Shown here piece after piece: positions 1-5,665 of a stretch of DNA of 5,665 bases. Numbering within the stretch: the stretch's first letter is position 1; each line of letters starts with the position of its first letter. The notes under the pieces were generated by a model. That model searched no databases. It was given only the letters and a program-made list of their open reading frames with translations, and had not been told where the DNA came from. This DNA is from Verrucomicrobiales bacterium. Lineage in GTDB: Bacteria; Verrucomicrobiota; Verrucomicrobiia; Limisphaerales; UBA9464. Made by a program: the position numbers and the translations under genes. Location of the stretch: the NCBI GenBank assembly GCA_003445095.1, contig DLVS01000032.1:1-5665 (forward strand), read 5' to 3'.

Positions 1-330
1 ATCGAATGCAAGCGTGACGAAGCCGCGTTCCGCCATGGCTTGCGCATAGAGGCCAGATGCCTGCTCCTTCACCGCGCCAAAGGGGCCACTGACCGCAATT
101 GCCGCCAGTTTGCCGTTGCGATTGTTCGGCTGATACAGGTCGGCGGCCAGAGTGATGCCGTAGCGGTTCGTAAAGGTCACCTTTCGATGCTCAACCTTTT
201 CGCTCTTGGGAAATGTTTTATCCCAAGTAACCTGATCGACAGCTTGAGTTGGTTCCGATGAGACGGCGGTGGCCAGCGCCATTCCCGACAGTGCTTTCAA
301 CGTTCCAGTGCGAATGATGTTTGTTTTCAT
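1..330 (-). CDS. Secreted alpha/beta hydrolase, N-terminal part (runs off left edge)
   Basis: This is the first 110 codons of a gene that is open at the window edge. It begins at an ATG (complement of 328-330) preceded by an AAGG-type ribosome site about 8 bases upstream. The N-terminus is a likely signal peptide: basic residues K2, R7 and K12, a hydrophobic stretch around residues 13-23, and a plausible cleavage site after TQA (residue 30), suggesting export. The mature part starts with a strand-rich region, '[19 protein letters not shown]' (50-68), then '[14 protein letters not shown]' (77-90) and '[10 protein letters not shown]' (101-110). This is the usual opening of dienelactone hydrolase/YcjY-like alpha/beta hydrolases, with the oxyanion-hole loop near SGPFG. 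Members are commonly about 330-370 residues, so the nucleophile elbow and the catalytic Asp and His lie outside the window. It sits 75 bases downstream of an AraC-type regulator gene on the same strand. The fold is well supported; the substrate is unknown. Confidence 0.85.
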   Translation of the reverse strand, partial: MKTNIIRTGTLKALSGMALATAVSSEPTQAVDQVTWDKTFPKSEKVEHRKVTFTNRYGITLAADLYQPNNRNGKLAAIAVSGPFGAVKEQASGLYAQAMAERGFVTLAFD

Positions 331-363
331 TACGCACACCTTGCCGCAGCCTGCGGAAACCTG

Positions 364-400
364 CTCTCGCGATTCTGCGATGCCTGTCGCGATCCTGCGG
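364..400. promoter_or_regulatory. Candidate AraC-type operator: 17-bp direct repeat, 20-bp period
   Basis: Two copies of a 17-base element lie at 364-380 (CTCTCGCGATTCTGCGA) and 384-400 (CTGTCGCGATCCTGCGG), identical at 14 of 17 positions, each containing the palindrome TCGCGA. Their starts are exactly 20 bases apart, close to two helical turns. AraC-family activators typically bind direct repeats spaced about two turns apart, so this could be the site through which the adjacent regulator controls the hydrolase gene. A further 13-base palindrome (CCGCAG-C-CTGCGG, 344-356) lies between the repeats and the hydrolase start. The repeat is seen directly; its role is inference. Confidence 0.5.
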
Positions 401-405
401 GAACT

Positions 406-1317
406 TTAGAGCGAACTTCGAAACTGCGTCGGCGTGACACCCGCTACTTGCCGAAACACTTGTGCGAAGTGGCTCGGACTGCTGTAGCCTACTTCGAGAC
501 CCACATCGATTAGGCTGCGTGAAGTCTCACGGATCAACTGCTGGGCGCGCGTGATGCGCTGGCGCTTCACGAACTGTAACGGGGTCATGCCGGTCGTGTC
601 TTTGAAAACATGAGCAAAGTGTGAGGGACTCAATTCCACCAACTCGGCCAGGCCCTCGACGGAGATTTCTTCCGCTAAGTGCGCAACCACATAATCCTCA
701 ACTTTGCGGAGTTGATGAATCGGCATGCCGCCACGATGGACTTGGGTTCGCCCTATCGTGTTCGTGTATTTCTCGACAAGGTGTGCGGCGAAAAGTTGGG
801 TGAGAGCGGCGACGCGCGGTGACTTACCCGGCACACGTGCCGTCAAAAGTTCCGCGCATGTCAGGCAAATGGGCCAAAGGATTTCATCGCGACCAAAATA
901 ATCCATCACGTCCACACGGTTTGCGCGACCGGGATAACGTGCCTCCAGCGCGGTGAGAAACGGTTCGACAGCGATGTGGATGGAAAGATTGTCGAGTTCT
1001 TCGCCGGGCGGCGATTTGAAATCAACTTCGTAAGGTGTGCGCGAGCGCGTCACGAACAAGTCGCCCGCGCCAATCTTCCGCGTGATCCACACCCCGCCCA
1101 CGTCGCGCTCACGGAATTCCGCCATGCCCCGAAGGTTGCAGGAGATGTGGGGCTCTGGAGTGGCTGGCACAAGGAAACGATCCACTACTCGCGGAAGCCG
1201 CCAGCGACGGGCGTAAAGCCCCTGCCAGCCAAGCGCAACGCTATCGCCCACCACCTCTCCCGTCAGATACCGGGGAAACGCGGCGGCAGTGCTTCGCTCA
1301 GGCGTGATCGCTTTCAC
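406..1317 (-). CDS. AraC-family transcriptional regulator
   Basis: A complete 303-residue cytoplasmic transcription factor. The C-terminal ~100 residues form the AraC/XylS DNA-binding domain with two helix-turn-helix units. The first (about 217-241) reads 'SVEGLAELVELSPSHFAHVF'. The second (about 268-291) includes 'SLIDVGLEVGYSSPSHFAQV', followed by 'GVTPTQFR', the family signature. The N-terminal part (about 1-190) is rich in predicted strands ('PEPHISCNLRG', 'DLFVTRSRTPYEVDF') and is probably a cupin-like effector-binding domain, but its ligand cannot be read from sequence. The start is GTG (complement of 1315-1317). No ATG lies upstream in frame before a TAA, and no strong ribosome site is visible. 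The length is normal for the family. It lies upstream of, and in the same orientation as, a secreted hydrolase gene whose leader carries paired direct repeats, so it probably regulates that gene. A 15-base palindrome 20 bases upstream of the start may mediate autoregulation. Confidence 0.93.
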   Translation of the reverse strand: MKAITPERSTAAAFPRYLTGEVVGDSVALGWQGLYARRWRLPRVVDRFLVPATPEPHISCNLRGMAEFRERDVGGVWITRKIGAGDLFVTRSRTPYEVDFKSPPGEELDNLSIHIAVEPFLTALEARYPGRANRVDVMDYFGRDEILWPICLTCAELLTARVPGKSPRVAALTQLFAAHLVEKYTNTIGRTQVHRGGMPIHQLRKVEDYVVAHLAEEISVEGLAELVELSPSHFAHVFKDTTGMTPLQFVKRQRITRAQQLIRETSRSLIDVGLEVGYSSPSHFAQVFRQVAGVTPTQFRSSL

Positions 1318-1505
1318 TGCCGTCGAGAATATCGAATTGGTTTAAAACCAACGAAAACTGTTTGATGACGGCGATTCTCCTGCGGTACAGGCGGAGATTC
1401 GAGCTTGATGGATTCGCCTGGTCCAGTTGGTGGAAAATAATTAGAGCGGACGGAGAGTTTACTGCATTTTTATTCTACAATCCGTCGTAAGTGCCCTGTT
1501 TTCAG
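1318..1505. other. Non-coding stretch between araC-type gene and tRNA
   Basis: No credible gene lies here. The region is more A/T-rich than the surrounding genes, especially at 1430-1485, as expected for promoter or untranslated DNA. It holds the araC-type leader palindrome (1337-1351). It also holds an imperfect inverted repeat, GATTCTCC (1373-1380) against GGAGATTC (1393-1400), complementary at 7 of 8 positions with a 12-base loop. Read on the minus strand this hairpin lies about 105 bases beyond the tRNA 3' end and is followed some 20 bases later by TTTT, so it is at best a weak terminator for the tRNA transcript. I could not identify a convincing -35/-10 pair for the regulator gene. Confidence 0.4.
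1337..1351. repeat. 15-bp palindrome upstream of araC-type gene
   Basis: TTGGTTT-A-AAACCAA is a perfect 7-base inverted repeat around one central base. It lies 20 bases upstream of the GTG start of the AraC-type regulator, in the position of a promoter or operator. It could bind a dimeric repressor or autoregulator, although AraC-family proteins more often use direct repeats. There is no T-run after it to make it a terminator. Confidence 0.45.
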
Positions 1506-1579
1506 TGGAGCGGGTGAAGGGAATCGAACCCTCGTTTCAGGCTTGGGAAGCCCACGTTCTACCATTGAACCACACCCGC
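1506..1579 (-). tRNA. tRNA-Gly (anticodon CCC)
   Basis: The complement folds into a full cloverleaf. The acceptor stem is GCGGGTG/CACCCGC, the D-arm is GTTC-AATGGTA-GAAC, the anticodon loop is TTCCCAA, the variable loop has four bases, and the T-arm is GAGGG-TTCGATT-CCCTT. The anticodon CCC is the complement of 1545-1547 and decodes the glycine codon GGG. The sequence closely resembles the Escherichia coli glyU tRNA. The discriminator base is T (1509) and the CCA end is encoded (1506-1508). The lower anticodon stem carries two adjacent wobble pairs (T27-G43, G28-T42) where the E. coli tRNA has Watson-Crick pairs. It is transcribed towards the araC-type gene and divergently from the beta-propeller gene. 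Confidence 0.96.
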
Positions 1580-1640
1580 AGCGCGCGACACACCGGAGGT
1601 AATCGCGACAACGTCCCAGGTGCAATCTCGGATTTCGTTT

Positions 1641-1673
1641 GTTGCCGTCTGGGTGTCTGGGCAACCCAGGCGC
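1641..1673 (+). repeat. Overlapping inverted repeats in beta-propeller gene leader
   Basis: Two mutually exclusive hairpins can be drawn in the 146-base gap between the tRNA and the beta-propeller gene. One pairs GTTGCC (1641-1646) with GGCAAC (1660-1665). The other pairs CTGGG (1657-1661) with CCCAG (1665-1669) and extends outward to 1653/1673 with G-U pairs. The region also holds a tandem GTCTGGG (1647-1653, 1655-1661). Neither stem is followed by a T-run. It is either a chance structure or a leader element of the downstream operon. The rest of the gap shows no clear promoter. Confidence 0.25.
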
Positions 1674-1725
1674 GTTACCTCGTCTCCTCCCAATTCTTGA
1701 GGACGCACCTTTCCTTGCACGAGGA

Positions 1726-3069
1726 ATGCATTCGACTACGCATGGTCCGGTGACACCCCGCCTGAAAACGCGTCCGGCGACTCTTGTTTTCGAGACGCTG
1801 TTCGGGGGTGCAATGGGAGTCTTTCTAGTCGCGGCGACGGCTCAAGCGACCGATTGGCCTCAATTTCGCGGGCCCAACAGGGACGGAAGCTGGAATGAGT
1901 CAGGAATCCTCGATTCATTTCCGGCTGAGGGATTGAGATTCAAATGGAGGCGACCAATCGGCGGAGGATGGTCAAGTCCAGTGGTCGCTCAGGGGCGAGT
2001 TTTTATTTTCGATGTTGAGCTGATCAAGCCCACCGCGAAAGAGCGCCTGCATTGTTTCGACGAAAAGACGGGCGAGATCCTTTGGGTTTATTCTTACGAC
2101 GAGCCATACGGCGACTGGACTTATGTCCCCGAGCGTGGGGCGGGTCCCACCGCGACGCCGGTTGTGGAAGGCGACCGCATCTACCTTCTAGGAGCGAATG
2201 GTTGGACTCACTGCCTGGACGTGAAAACGGGAAAGGTCATCTGGGAGAAAAACATTGGGAAGGAATACGAAGTGGCGGAGATGTCCTGTCGCCCTTCGCC
2301 CTTGATCGATGGGGCGTTGCTGATCGTTTTCACCGGAGCCAAGCCGGGCGCGAGTGTCCTCGCTTTGGATAAACTGACGGGAAAGGAGATTTGGAAAGCA
2401 CTCGACGATCCCGTGTCCAATAGTTCGCCGATCATCTTCACCGCCGGCGGCAAGCGGCAGTTGATCGCGTGGAGCAACAGTTCCCTGAACTCGCTAGACC
2501 CATTGGATGGGAAAACCTATTGGCGGGAACTGATGACCACGAGCGGCAATGACTCTGCCGCTACACCCGTCTTTCAGGGAAACCGCCTCCTGGTCAGCGG
2601 GCTGATGCTCGACGTGAGTAGGGAGACTCCAACCGCTCAGATTCTTTGGCCCGACAGTCGCGCCCCGTCCAAACGCGTTTTGAGCAACACTTCGACCCCT
2701 GTGCTGCAAGGCGACTATATCTATACCGCTCGGGGATTCGGCGACCTCGTGTGCCTGGAAGCAGCGACCGGTCGGCAAATCTGGAGCACTAACAGCCTGA
2801 CCGCCTCGAAAAACGGCGCGAGCATCAACATCACCCCGCAAGGCGGCGGCTATTTCCTTTTTACCGATGAAGGGAATCTCATCCGCGCCCACTTGTCCTC
2901 AACGGGCTATCGGGAGTTCAGTCGTGCCCACCTAATCGATCCGACCTGGCCCTTTGGGCAAACAAAGTTCGTTTATGCTCCACCGGCCTTCGCCAACCGT
3001 CATGTGTTTGCGCGCAGCGAAGCGGAGGTGGTTTGCGCCTCGCTGGAAGCCAACCCGGCGGAACGCTGA
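1726..3069 (+). CDS. Exported PQQ-like (BamB-like) beta-propeller protein
   Basis: A 447-residue protein. The N-terminus has basic residues (R12, K14, R16), a hydrophobic stretch (about 18-38) and an AQA-T cleavage site after residue 41 or nearby, so it is likely exported. The mature part opens with 'DWPQFRGPNRDGSWNESG' (43-60), a hallmark of PQQ-like propeller proteins in Planctomycetes and Verrucomicrobia. Repeated 'TGxxxW'-type blade motifs follow at about 115-120 (TGEILW), 168-173 (TGKVIW), 218-223 (TGKEIW), 261-266 (DGKTYW) and 348-353 (TGRQIW), separated by 'SSPVV', 'ATPVV', 'ATPVF' and 'STPVL' strands. The family is usually a scaffold or binding protein without catalysis; no quinoprotein dehydrogenase domain is seen. 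ATG 1726 was chosen because it leaves a normal signal peptide, although GAGGA touches the codon directly. GTG 1750 is the main alternative. It is probably co-transcribed with the CotH-like gene 19 bases downstream. Confidence 0.88.
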   Translation: MHSTTHGPVTPRLKTRPATLVFETLFGGAMGVFLVAATAQATDWPQFRGPNRDGSWNESGILDSFPAEGLRFKWRRPIGGGWSSPVVAQGRVFIFDVELIKPTAKERLHCFDEKTGEILWVYSYDEPYGDWTYVPERGAGPTATPVVEGDRIYLLGANGWTHCLDVKTGKVIWEKNIGKEYEVAEMSCRPSPLIDGALLIVFTGAKPGASVLALDKLTGKEIWKALDDPVSNSSPIIFTAGGKRQLIAWSNSSLNSLDPLDGKTYWRELMTTSGNDSAATPVFQGNRLLVSGLMLDVSRETPTAQILWPDSRAPSKRVLSNTSTPVLQGDYIYTARGFGDLVCLEAATGRQIWSTNSLTASKNGASINITPQGGGYFLFTDEGNLIRAHLSSTGYREFSRAHLIDPTWPFGQTKFVYAPPAFANRHVFARSEAEVVCASLEANPAER

Positions 3070-3088
3070 CGCAAAGCCCATCTTTCGA

Positions 3089-5215
3089 ATGCGCTCGTCA
3101 CTTGTCCTCGCGTTGATCCTGGCCGCGGCGGTACGCGCCGATACGAACTCACCGTTCGCGGTTGCGCCATTGGTCGCCGAGCATTCGCCGGCTCAGCCAA
3201 AGTCTTCCCAGCCCGTCACCGTCGCCGCGCAGGTGGGAGGAGCGGTAGTGCGGGTGACGCTCCTCGTGCAGGTCGTCGACCCGGGAAACTACCTGCGCCG
3301 CTCGGACGCAGCCTTCACCAACTCATGGCGTGAGTTCCCCATGAACGACGATGGGATCAACGGAGACGTCAGCAAACACGACAGACGATTCGCTGCCATT
3401 GTCCCGGCTGAGCTGCAACAGCATCGCCGATTAGTGCGTTACTGCGTTGACGTCGTGGACAAGAACGGAGGCGTCACGCGGTATCCCGCCGCCACCAACG
3501 CGTGCCCGAATTTCGCCTATTTCGTTTACGACGGATTGCCCGCATGGACCGGGTCTAGCCGTCCCGGACGGACTCCACCGCTCACGTTTTCCTCAGAGTT
3601 CATGGAGACGATGCCGGCGCTTCACCTCATCGCGCGGCGAGAAGATGTCGAGCGAAGCCAGTGGAGCCAAAGCGCGGACAGACAGAGGTTTTTTGGGACG
3701 ATCATTTCCGACGGTCGCGTCTACGATCACATCCAATTCCACAATCGCGGCAAGGCGAGCACGTACGTGGCGGGAAAAAACAAATGGGGGTTCAAGTTCA
3801 ACGAATCGCAGAGGTTCCGGGATCGTGACCTGTGGGGCCGACCGCTGAACAACGCGGTAAAGAGTCTGAGCTTAAACGCCTGTGCTAGCCCCTGGGCTCC
3901 GGTGAATCGCGGCATGGCTGGGCTGGACGAAGCAGTCTCATTCCGCGCCTATCAACTGGCCGGAGTACCCGCCGCGAGTACGCACTGGCTTCAGTTGCGC
4001 GTCATCGCGGATTCCGAGGAAGCATCGACCAAGAGTCAGTATTCCGGCGACTTATGGGGACTCTATCAAGCCGTGCAAGAGCCCGATGGAGCGTGGCTCC
4101 GCGAAAGCGGTCTGGCGGATGGCGATGTGTATTCTCCGGAGACAGGTGTGAAGCATCGCGCGGAGAATTCGCCAACGAACGACGTGGCGTTCCAGGAGTT
4201 CATGAATGGTTCACAATTCGGTGTGAATGAATCCTGGTGGCGCAACAATCTCGACCTGCCCGCTTACTATTCTTTTCACGCGCTGAACCGCGTCCTCGGA
4301 AACGTGGACCTCCGTCCCGGCGCGAACCATTATCTGTATCGTGAGCCGAACGGGCGCTGGTGCGTCATCCCGTGGGATCTCGATATGATGTTTATCGCCC
4401 GCACGCATCAGCCCGGTTATGTGGCTCAGGCGCAGTGCTTGGAGGTCCGCGCGCTCAAACTGGAATACCGGAATCGCGCGCGCGAGGTGCTGGATCTGTT
4501 TTGTGCCGACCCGCGCCCCAACGGCGGACAAGTCGGACAACTGGTCGATGAACTGATGAGCTTTCTGGCGCCGACGAACCAAGCGCGCTCGTGGCCCGAG
4601 TTAGACATGTGTTTGTGGAATTATCACCCACGCAGTCATGCCCGAGGTGAATTCTACCGCACGCCGTATCGCGATCACCGTTTCGGAGGCGAATGGATCC
4701 GAACACTCGACACTCCCGATTTCGCGGGATTCGGCAGATACATCGTCGATTATTGCACCGGCTCACGCGGCACGGATGACTATGCCCCCAACGACGGCGA
4801 TCAACGAGGCTACGGCTTTGGATTTCTCACTATCGAGGCGAGAGATTCGCGCATACCTGAACGCCCGGTCATTCGGCGGGCTGATACGCCGGGGAACTCT
4901 TCTTCGGGGCCATTACGCTGGGAAATCTCGCCGTTCCGAAGGGCCCCTACCAACGGCGCCGGTTTTGCCGCGGTGCAATGGCGTGTCGGTCAAATCAGCG
5001 CGCCGGGATTGACCGGCTATCAGGCGGGCCAACCGCGCCGTTATGAGATCGAGGAGTTCTGGCGCAGCGAGCCCCTGGCCACGGCAACCAATGGCGTGGC
5101 TTTGCCACCTTCGCTTTGTCAGCCGCGACACACCTACCGAGTTCGAGCGCGTTATTTAGACACGACAGGCCGCTTTAGCCACTGGTCGGAGCCAGTGCAG
5201 TTCGTGGCTCCGTGA
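3089..5215 (+). CDS. Exported CotH kinase-like protein
   Basis: A 708-residue protein with a clear signal peptide ('MRSSLVLALILAAAVRA', cleavage near residue 17). Residues about 40-147 form an Ig-like strand domain with 'MNDDGINGDVSKHD' (85-98), as often precedes CotH domains in Verrucomicrobia. The CotH kinase-like domain spans about 168-480. It includes 'HNRGKAST' (218-225) with nearby lysines (K232, K236) that may contact ATP, 'DLWGLYQAVQ' (321-330), a catalytic-loop-like 'GNVDLRPGANHYLY' (D407, N413), and a metal-binding-like 'VIPWDLDMMF' (D430, D432). Residues about 607-706 resemble a fibronectin type III module ending 'GRFSHWSEPVQF'. CotH of Bacillus subtilis phosphorylates spore-coat proteins; here export and a non-sporulating context imply an extracytoplasmic target, unknown. 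No lamin-tail or C-terminal anchor is evident. ATG 3089 was chosen because it gives the signal peptide; no strong ribosome site precedes it, so it may depend on translation of the upstream gene. Confidence 0.87.
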   Translation: MRSSLVLALILAAAVRADTNSPFAVAPLVAEHSPAQPKSSQPVTVAAQVGGAVVRVTLLVQVVDPGNYLRRSDAAFTNSWREFPMNDDGINGDVSKHDRRFAAIVPAELQQHRRLVRYCVDVVDKNGGVTRYPAATNACPNFAYFVYDGLPAWTGSSRPGRTPPLTFSSEFMETMPALHLIARREDVERSQWSQSADRQRFFGTIISDGRVYDHIQFHNRGKASTYVAGKNKWGFKFNESQRFRDRDLWGRPLNNAVKSLSLNACASPWAPVNRGMAGLDEAVSFRAYQLAGVPAASTHWLQLRVIADSEEASTKSQYSGDLWGLYQAVQEPDGAWLRESGLADGDVYSPETGVKHRAENSPTNDVAFQEFMNGSQFGVNESWWRNNLDLPAYYSFHALNRVLGNVDLRPGANHYLYREPNGRWCVIPWDLDMMFIARTHQPGYVAQAQCLEVRALKLEYRNRAREVLDLFCADPRPNGGQVGQLVDELMSFLAPTNQARSWPELDMCLWNYHPRSHARGEFYRTPYRDHRFGGEWIRTLDTPDFAGFGRYIVDYCTGSRGTDDYAPNDGDQRGYGFGFLTIEARDSRIPERPVIRRADTPGNSSSGPLRWEISPFRRAPTNGAGFAAVQWRVGQISAPGLTGYQAGQPRRYEIEEFWRSEPLATATNGVALPPSLCQPRHTYRVRARYLDTTGRFSHWSEPVQFVAP

Positions 5216-5228
5216 CCGAGAGTTTTTT
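5187..5228 (+). terminator. Possible terminator at the end of the propeller-CotH operon
   Basis: CGGAGCCA (5187-5194) pairs perfectly with TGGCTCCG (5205-5212), an 8-bp GC-rich stem with a 10-base loop that ends directly before the CotH-like stop codon. TTTTTT follows at 5223-5228. The 10-base gap between stem and T-run is longer than in a standard intrinsic terminator, and a competing stem exists (CACTGG 5180-5185 with CCAGTG 5192-5197). A terminator is expected here because the next gene converges. Confidence 0.35.
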
Positions 5229-5665
5229 CAGGGAAGTGGGCTCGCCGCCGCACCCGCCGCACCGGAGTTCCAAACGATCGCCCTACGCTCCTTGAGGAAA
5301 TAGGTCATGACATCGCCAATTCCTTTGCAATTCGTAATCCCTCGCTCCACCAGCACAAACTCATCGCGCAAGGCCAGGTAAGTATTTTCCGAGACGTGAA
5401 TCATTCCTGGCAGGCCAGACGACTCCATCCGGCTGGCCAGGTTCACGGTGTCACCCCACAAATCATAGGTGAACTTTCTCTTCCCGATCACTCCCGCGAC
5501 AATCGGGCCGGTGTTCATTCCTACCCGGATTTTGAGATCCGTGCCGTTCGCCGCGTTGAGTTTCGCCAGCGCATCGATCATCTCAATGGCCACCTCGGCA
5601 ACGGCCTGTGCGTGGTCGTCGCGGGGCAGGGGAATGCCTCCGGCGAGCATGTAGCTGTCACCGAT
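5228..5665 (-). CDS. Class III adenylate cyclase, C-terminal part (runs off right edge)
   Basis: The reading frame is open through the window edge; the last 145 residues are present. They begin inside the catalytic domain with 'IGDSYMLAGGIP', in which the Asp of GDSY is the second metal-binding aspartate of class III nucleotidyl cyclases. 'KIRVGMNTGPIVAGVIG' (45-61) and 'FTYDLWGDTVNLASRMES' (65-82) follow. In that last motif D68 is the adenine-selecting Asp (guanylate cyclases usually have Cys), while N75 and R79 are the transition-state residues. 'IHVSENTY' and 'CKGIGDVMTYFL' close the domain, so the enzyme probably makes cAMP from ATP. The tail is short and Ala/Gly-rich (135-145). The Met at 5650 is internal to the conserved motif and is not the start. 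Sensor or membrane domains that usually precede this domain lie outside. It converges on the CotH-like gene with 12 bases between stop codons. Confidence 0.92.
   Translation of the reverse strand: MGDSYMLAGGIPLPRDDHAQAVAEVAIEMIDALAKLNAANGTDLKIRVGMNTGPIVAGVIGKRKFTYDLWGDTVNLASRMESSGLPGMIHVSENTYLALRDEFVLVERGITNCKGIGDVMTYFLKERRAIVWNSGAAGAAASPLP

Noticed and set aside
40..261. Plus-strand 73-codon open frame at the left edge
   Set aside because: It is the antisense of the clearly recognisable hydrolase N-terminus.
976..1365. Plus-strand 129-codon open frame over the AraC-type gene
   Set aside because: It is an antisense shadow of the regulator, with an Arg/His-rich composition and no domain.
1506..1579. 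tRNA-Gly as an integration site for an island covering the araC-hydrolase pair
   Set aside because: No second copy of the tRNA 3' end, no integrase and no sharp composition change are visible in the window.
1595..1599. GGAGG that looks like a strong ribosome site
   Set aside because: No start codon follows at a suitable distance in a meaningful frame; it lies just upstream of the tRNA on the opposite strand.
1470..1664. Minus-strand 64-codon open frame containing 'GLPKPETRVRFPSPAP'
   Set aside because: This is the well-known artefact of translating a tRNA gene; it overlaps the tRNA-Gly completely.
1639..1725. Upstream TTG start for the beta-propeller gene, adding 29 residues
   Set aside because: The extra residues do not resemble a signal peptide and would bury the real one; the leader hairpins also lie here.
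1505..1753. Plus-strand 82-codon open frame starting in the tRNA
   Set aside because: It reads through the antisense of the tRNA and the leader of the propeller gene, with no recognisable protein features.
2494..2892. Minus-strand 132-codon open frame opposite the propeller gene
   Set aside because: The sense strand encodes conserved propeller blades throughout; the antisense product has no recognisable features.
2954..3088. Upstream start for the CotH-like protein inside the propeller gene
   Set aside because: The added 45 residues overlap the end of the propeller gene and would hide a textbook signal peptide starting at 3089.
4211..4582. Minus-strand 123-codon open frame opposite the CotH-like domain
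   Set aside because: It is a shadow of the conserved kinase-like core, with no domain or ribosome site.
4638..5012. Plus-strand 124-codon open frame in another frame of the CotH-like gene
   Set aside because: It is nested fully in a supported gene and has shadow-like composition.

Overview
The window looks like a chromosomal segment from an environmental Gram-negative bacterium with moderately high GC, most likely Verrucomicrobiota (or a relative in the Planctomycetes-Verrucomicrobia group). This rests on a secreted beta-propeller protein that opens with the 'DWPQFRGPNRDG' signature common in those phyla, followed by a large secreted CotH-like protein with Verrucomicrobia-style flanking domains. 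The taxonomic call is an inference from gene content; no marker gene settles it.

Left part (1-1317, minus strand): a GTG-started AraC-family regulator is followed 75 bases downstream on the same strand by the first 110 codons of a secreted alpha/beta hydrolase that runs off the left edge. The gap between them holds two copies of a 17-base element with a period of exactly 20 bases, a layout expected of an AraC-type operator. A 15-base palindrome lies just upstream of the regulator.

Middle (1318-1725): a tRNA-Gly gene with anticodon CCC and an encoded CCA end lies on the minus strand, flanked by short non-coding stretches with some inverted repeats.

Right part (1726-5215, plus strand): a likely two-gene operon encodes an exported PQQ-like (BamB-like) beta-propeller protein and, 19 bases later, an exported 708-residue CotH kinase-like protein that keeps the acidic residues expected of an active kinase fold. 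The pair probably acts outside the cytoplasm. A modest stem-loop overlaps the cotH-like stop codon and is followed by six T residues.

Right edge (5228-5665, minus strand): the C-terminal 145 residues of a class III adenylate cyclase converge on the CotH-like gene with 12 bases between the stop codons. Its residues point to ATP rather than GTP as substrate. The gene continues beyond the window.

I see no mobile element, CRISPR array or defence system. The most interesting items are the AraC-type repeat operator next to the hydrolase and the exported beta-propeller plus CotH-like kinase pair.
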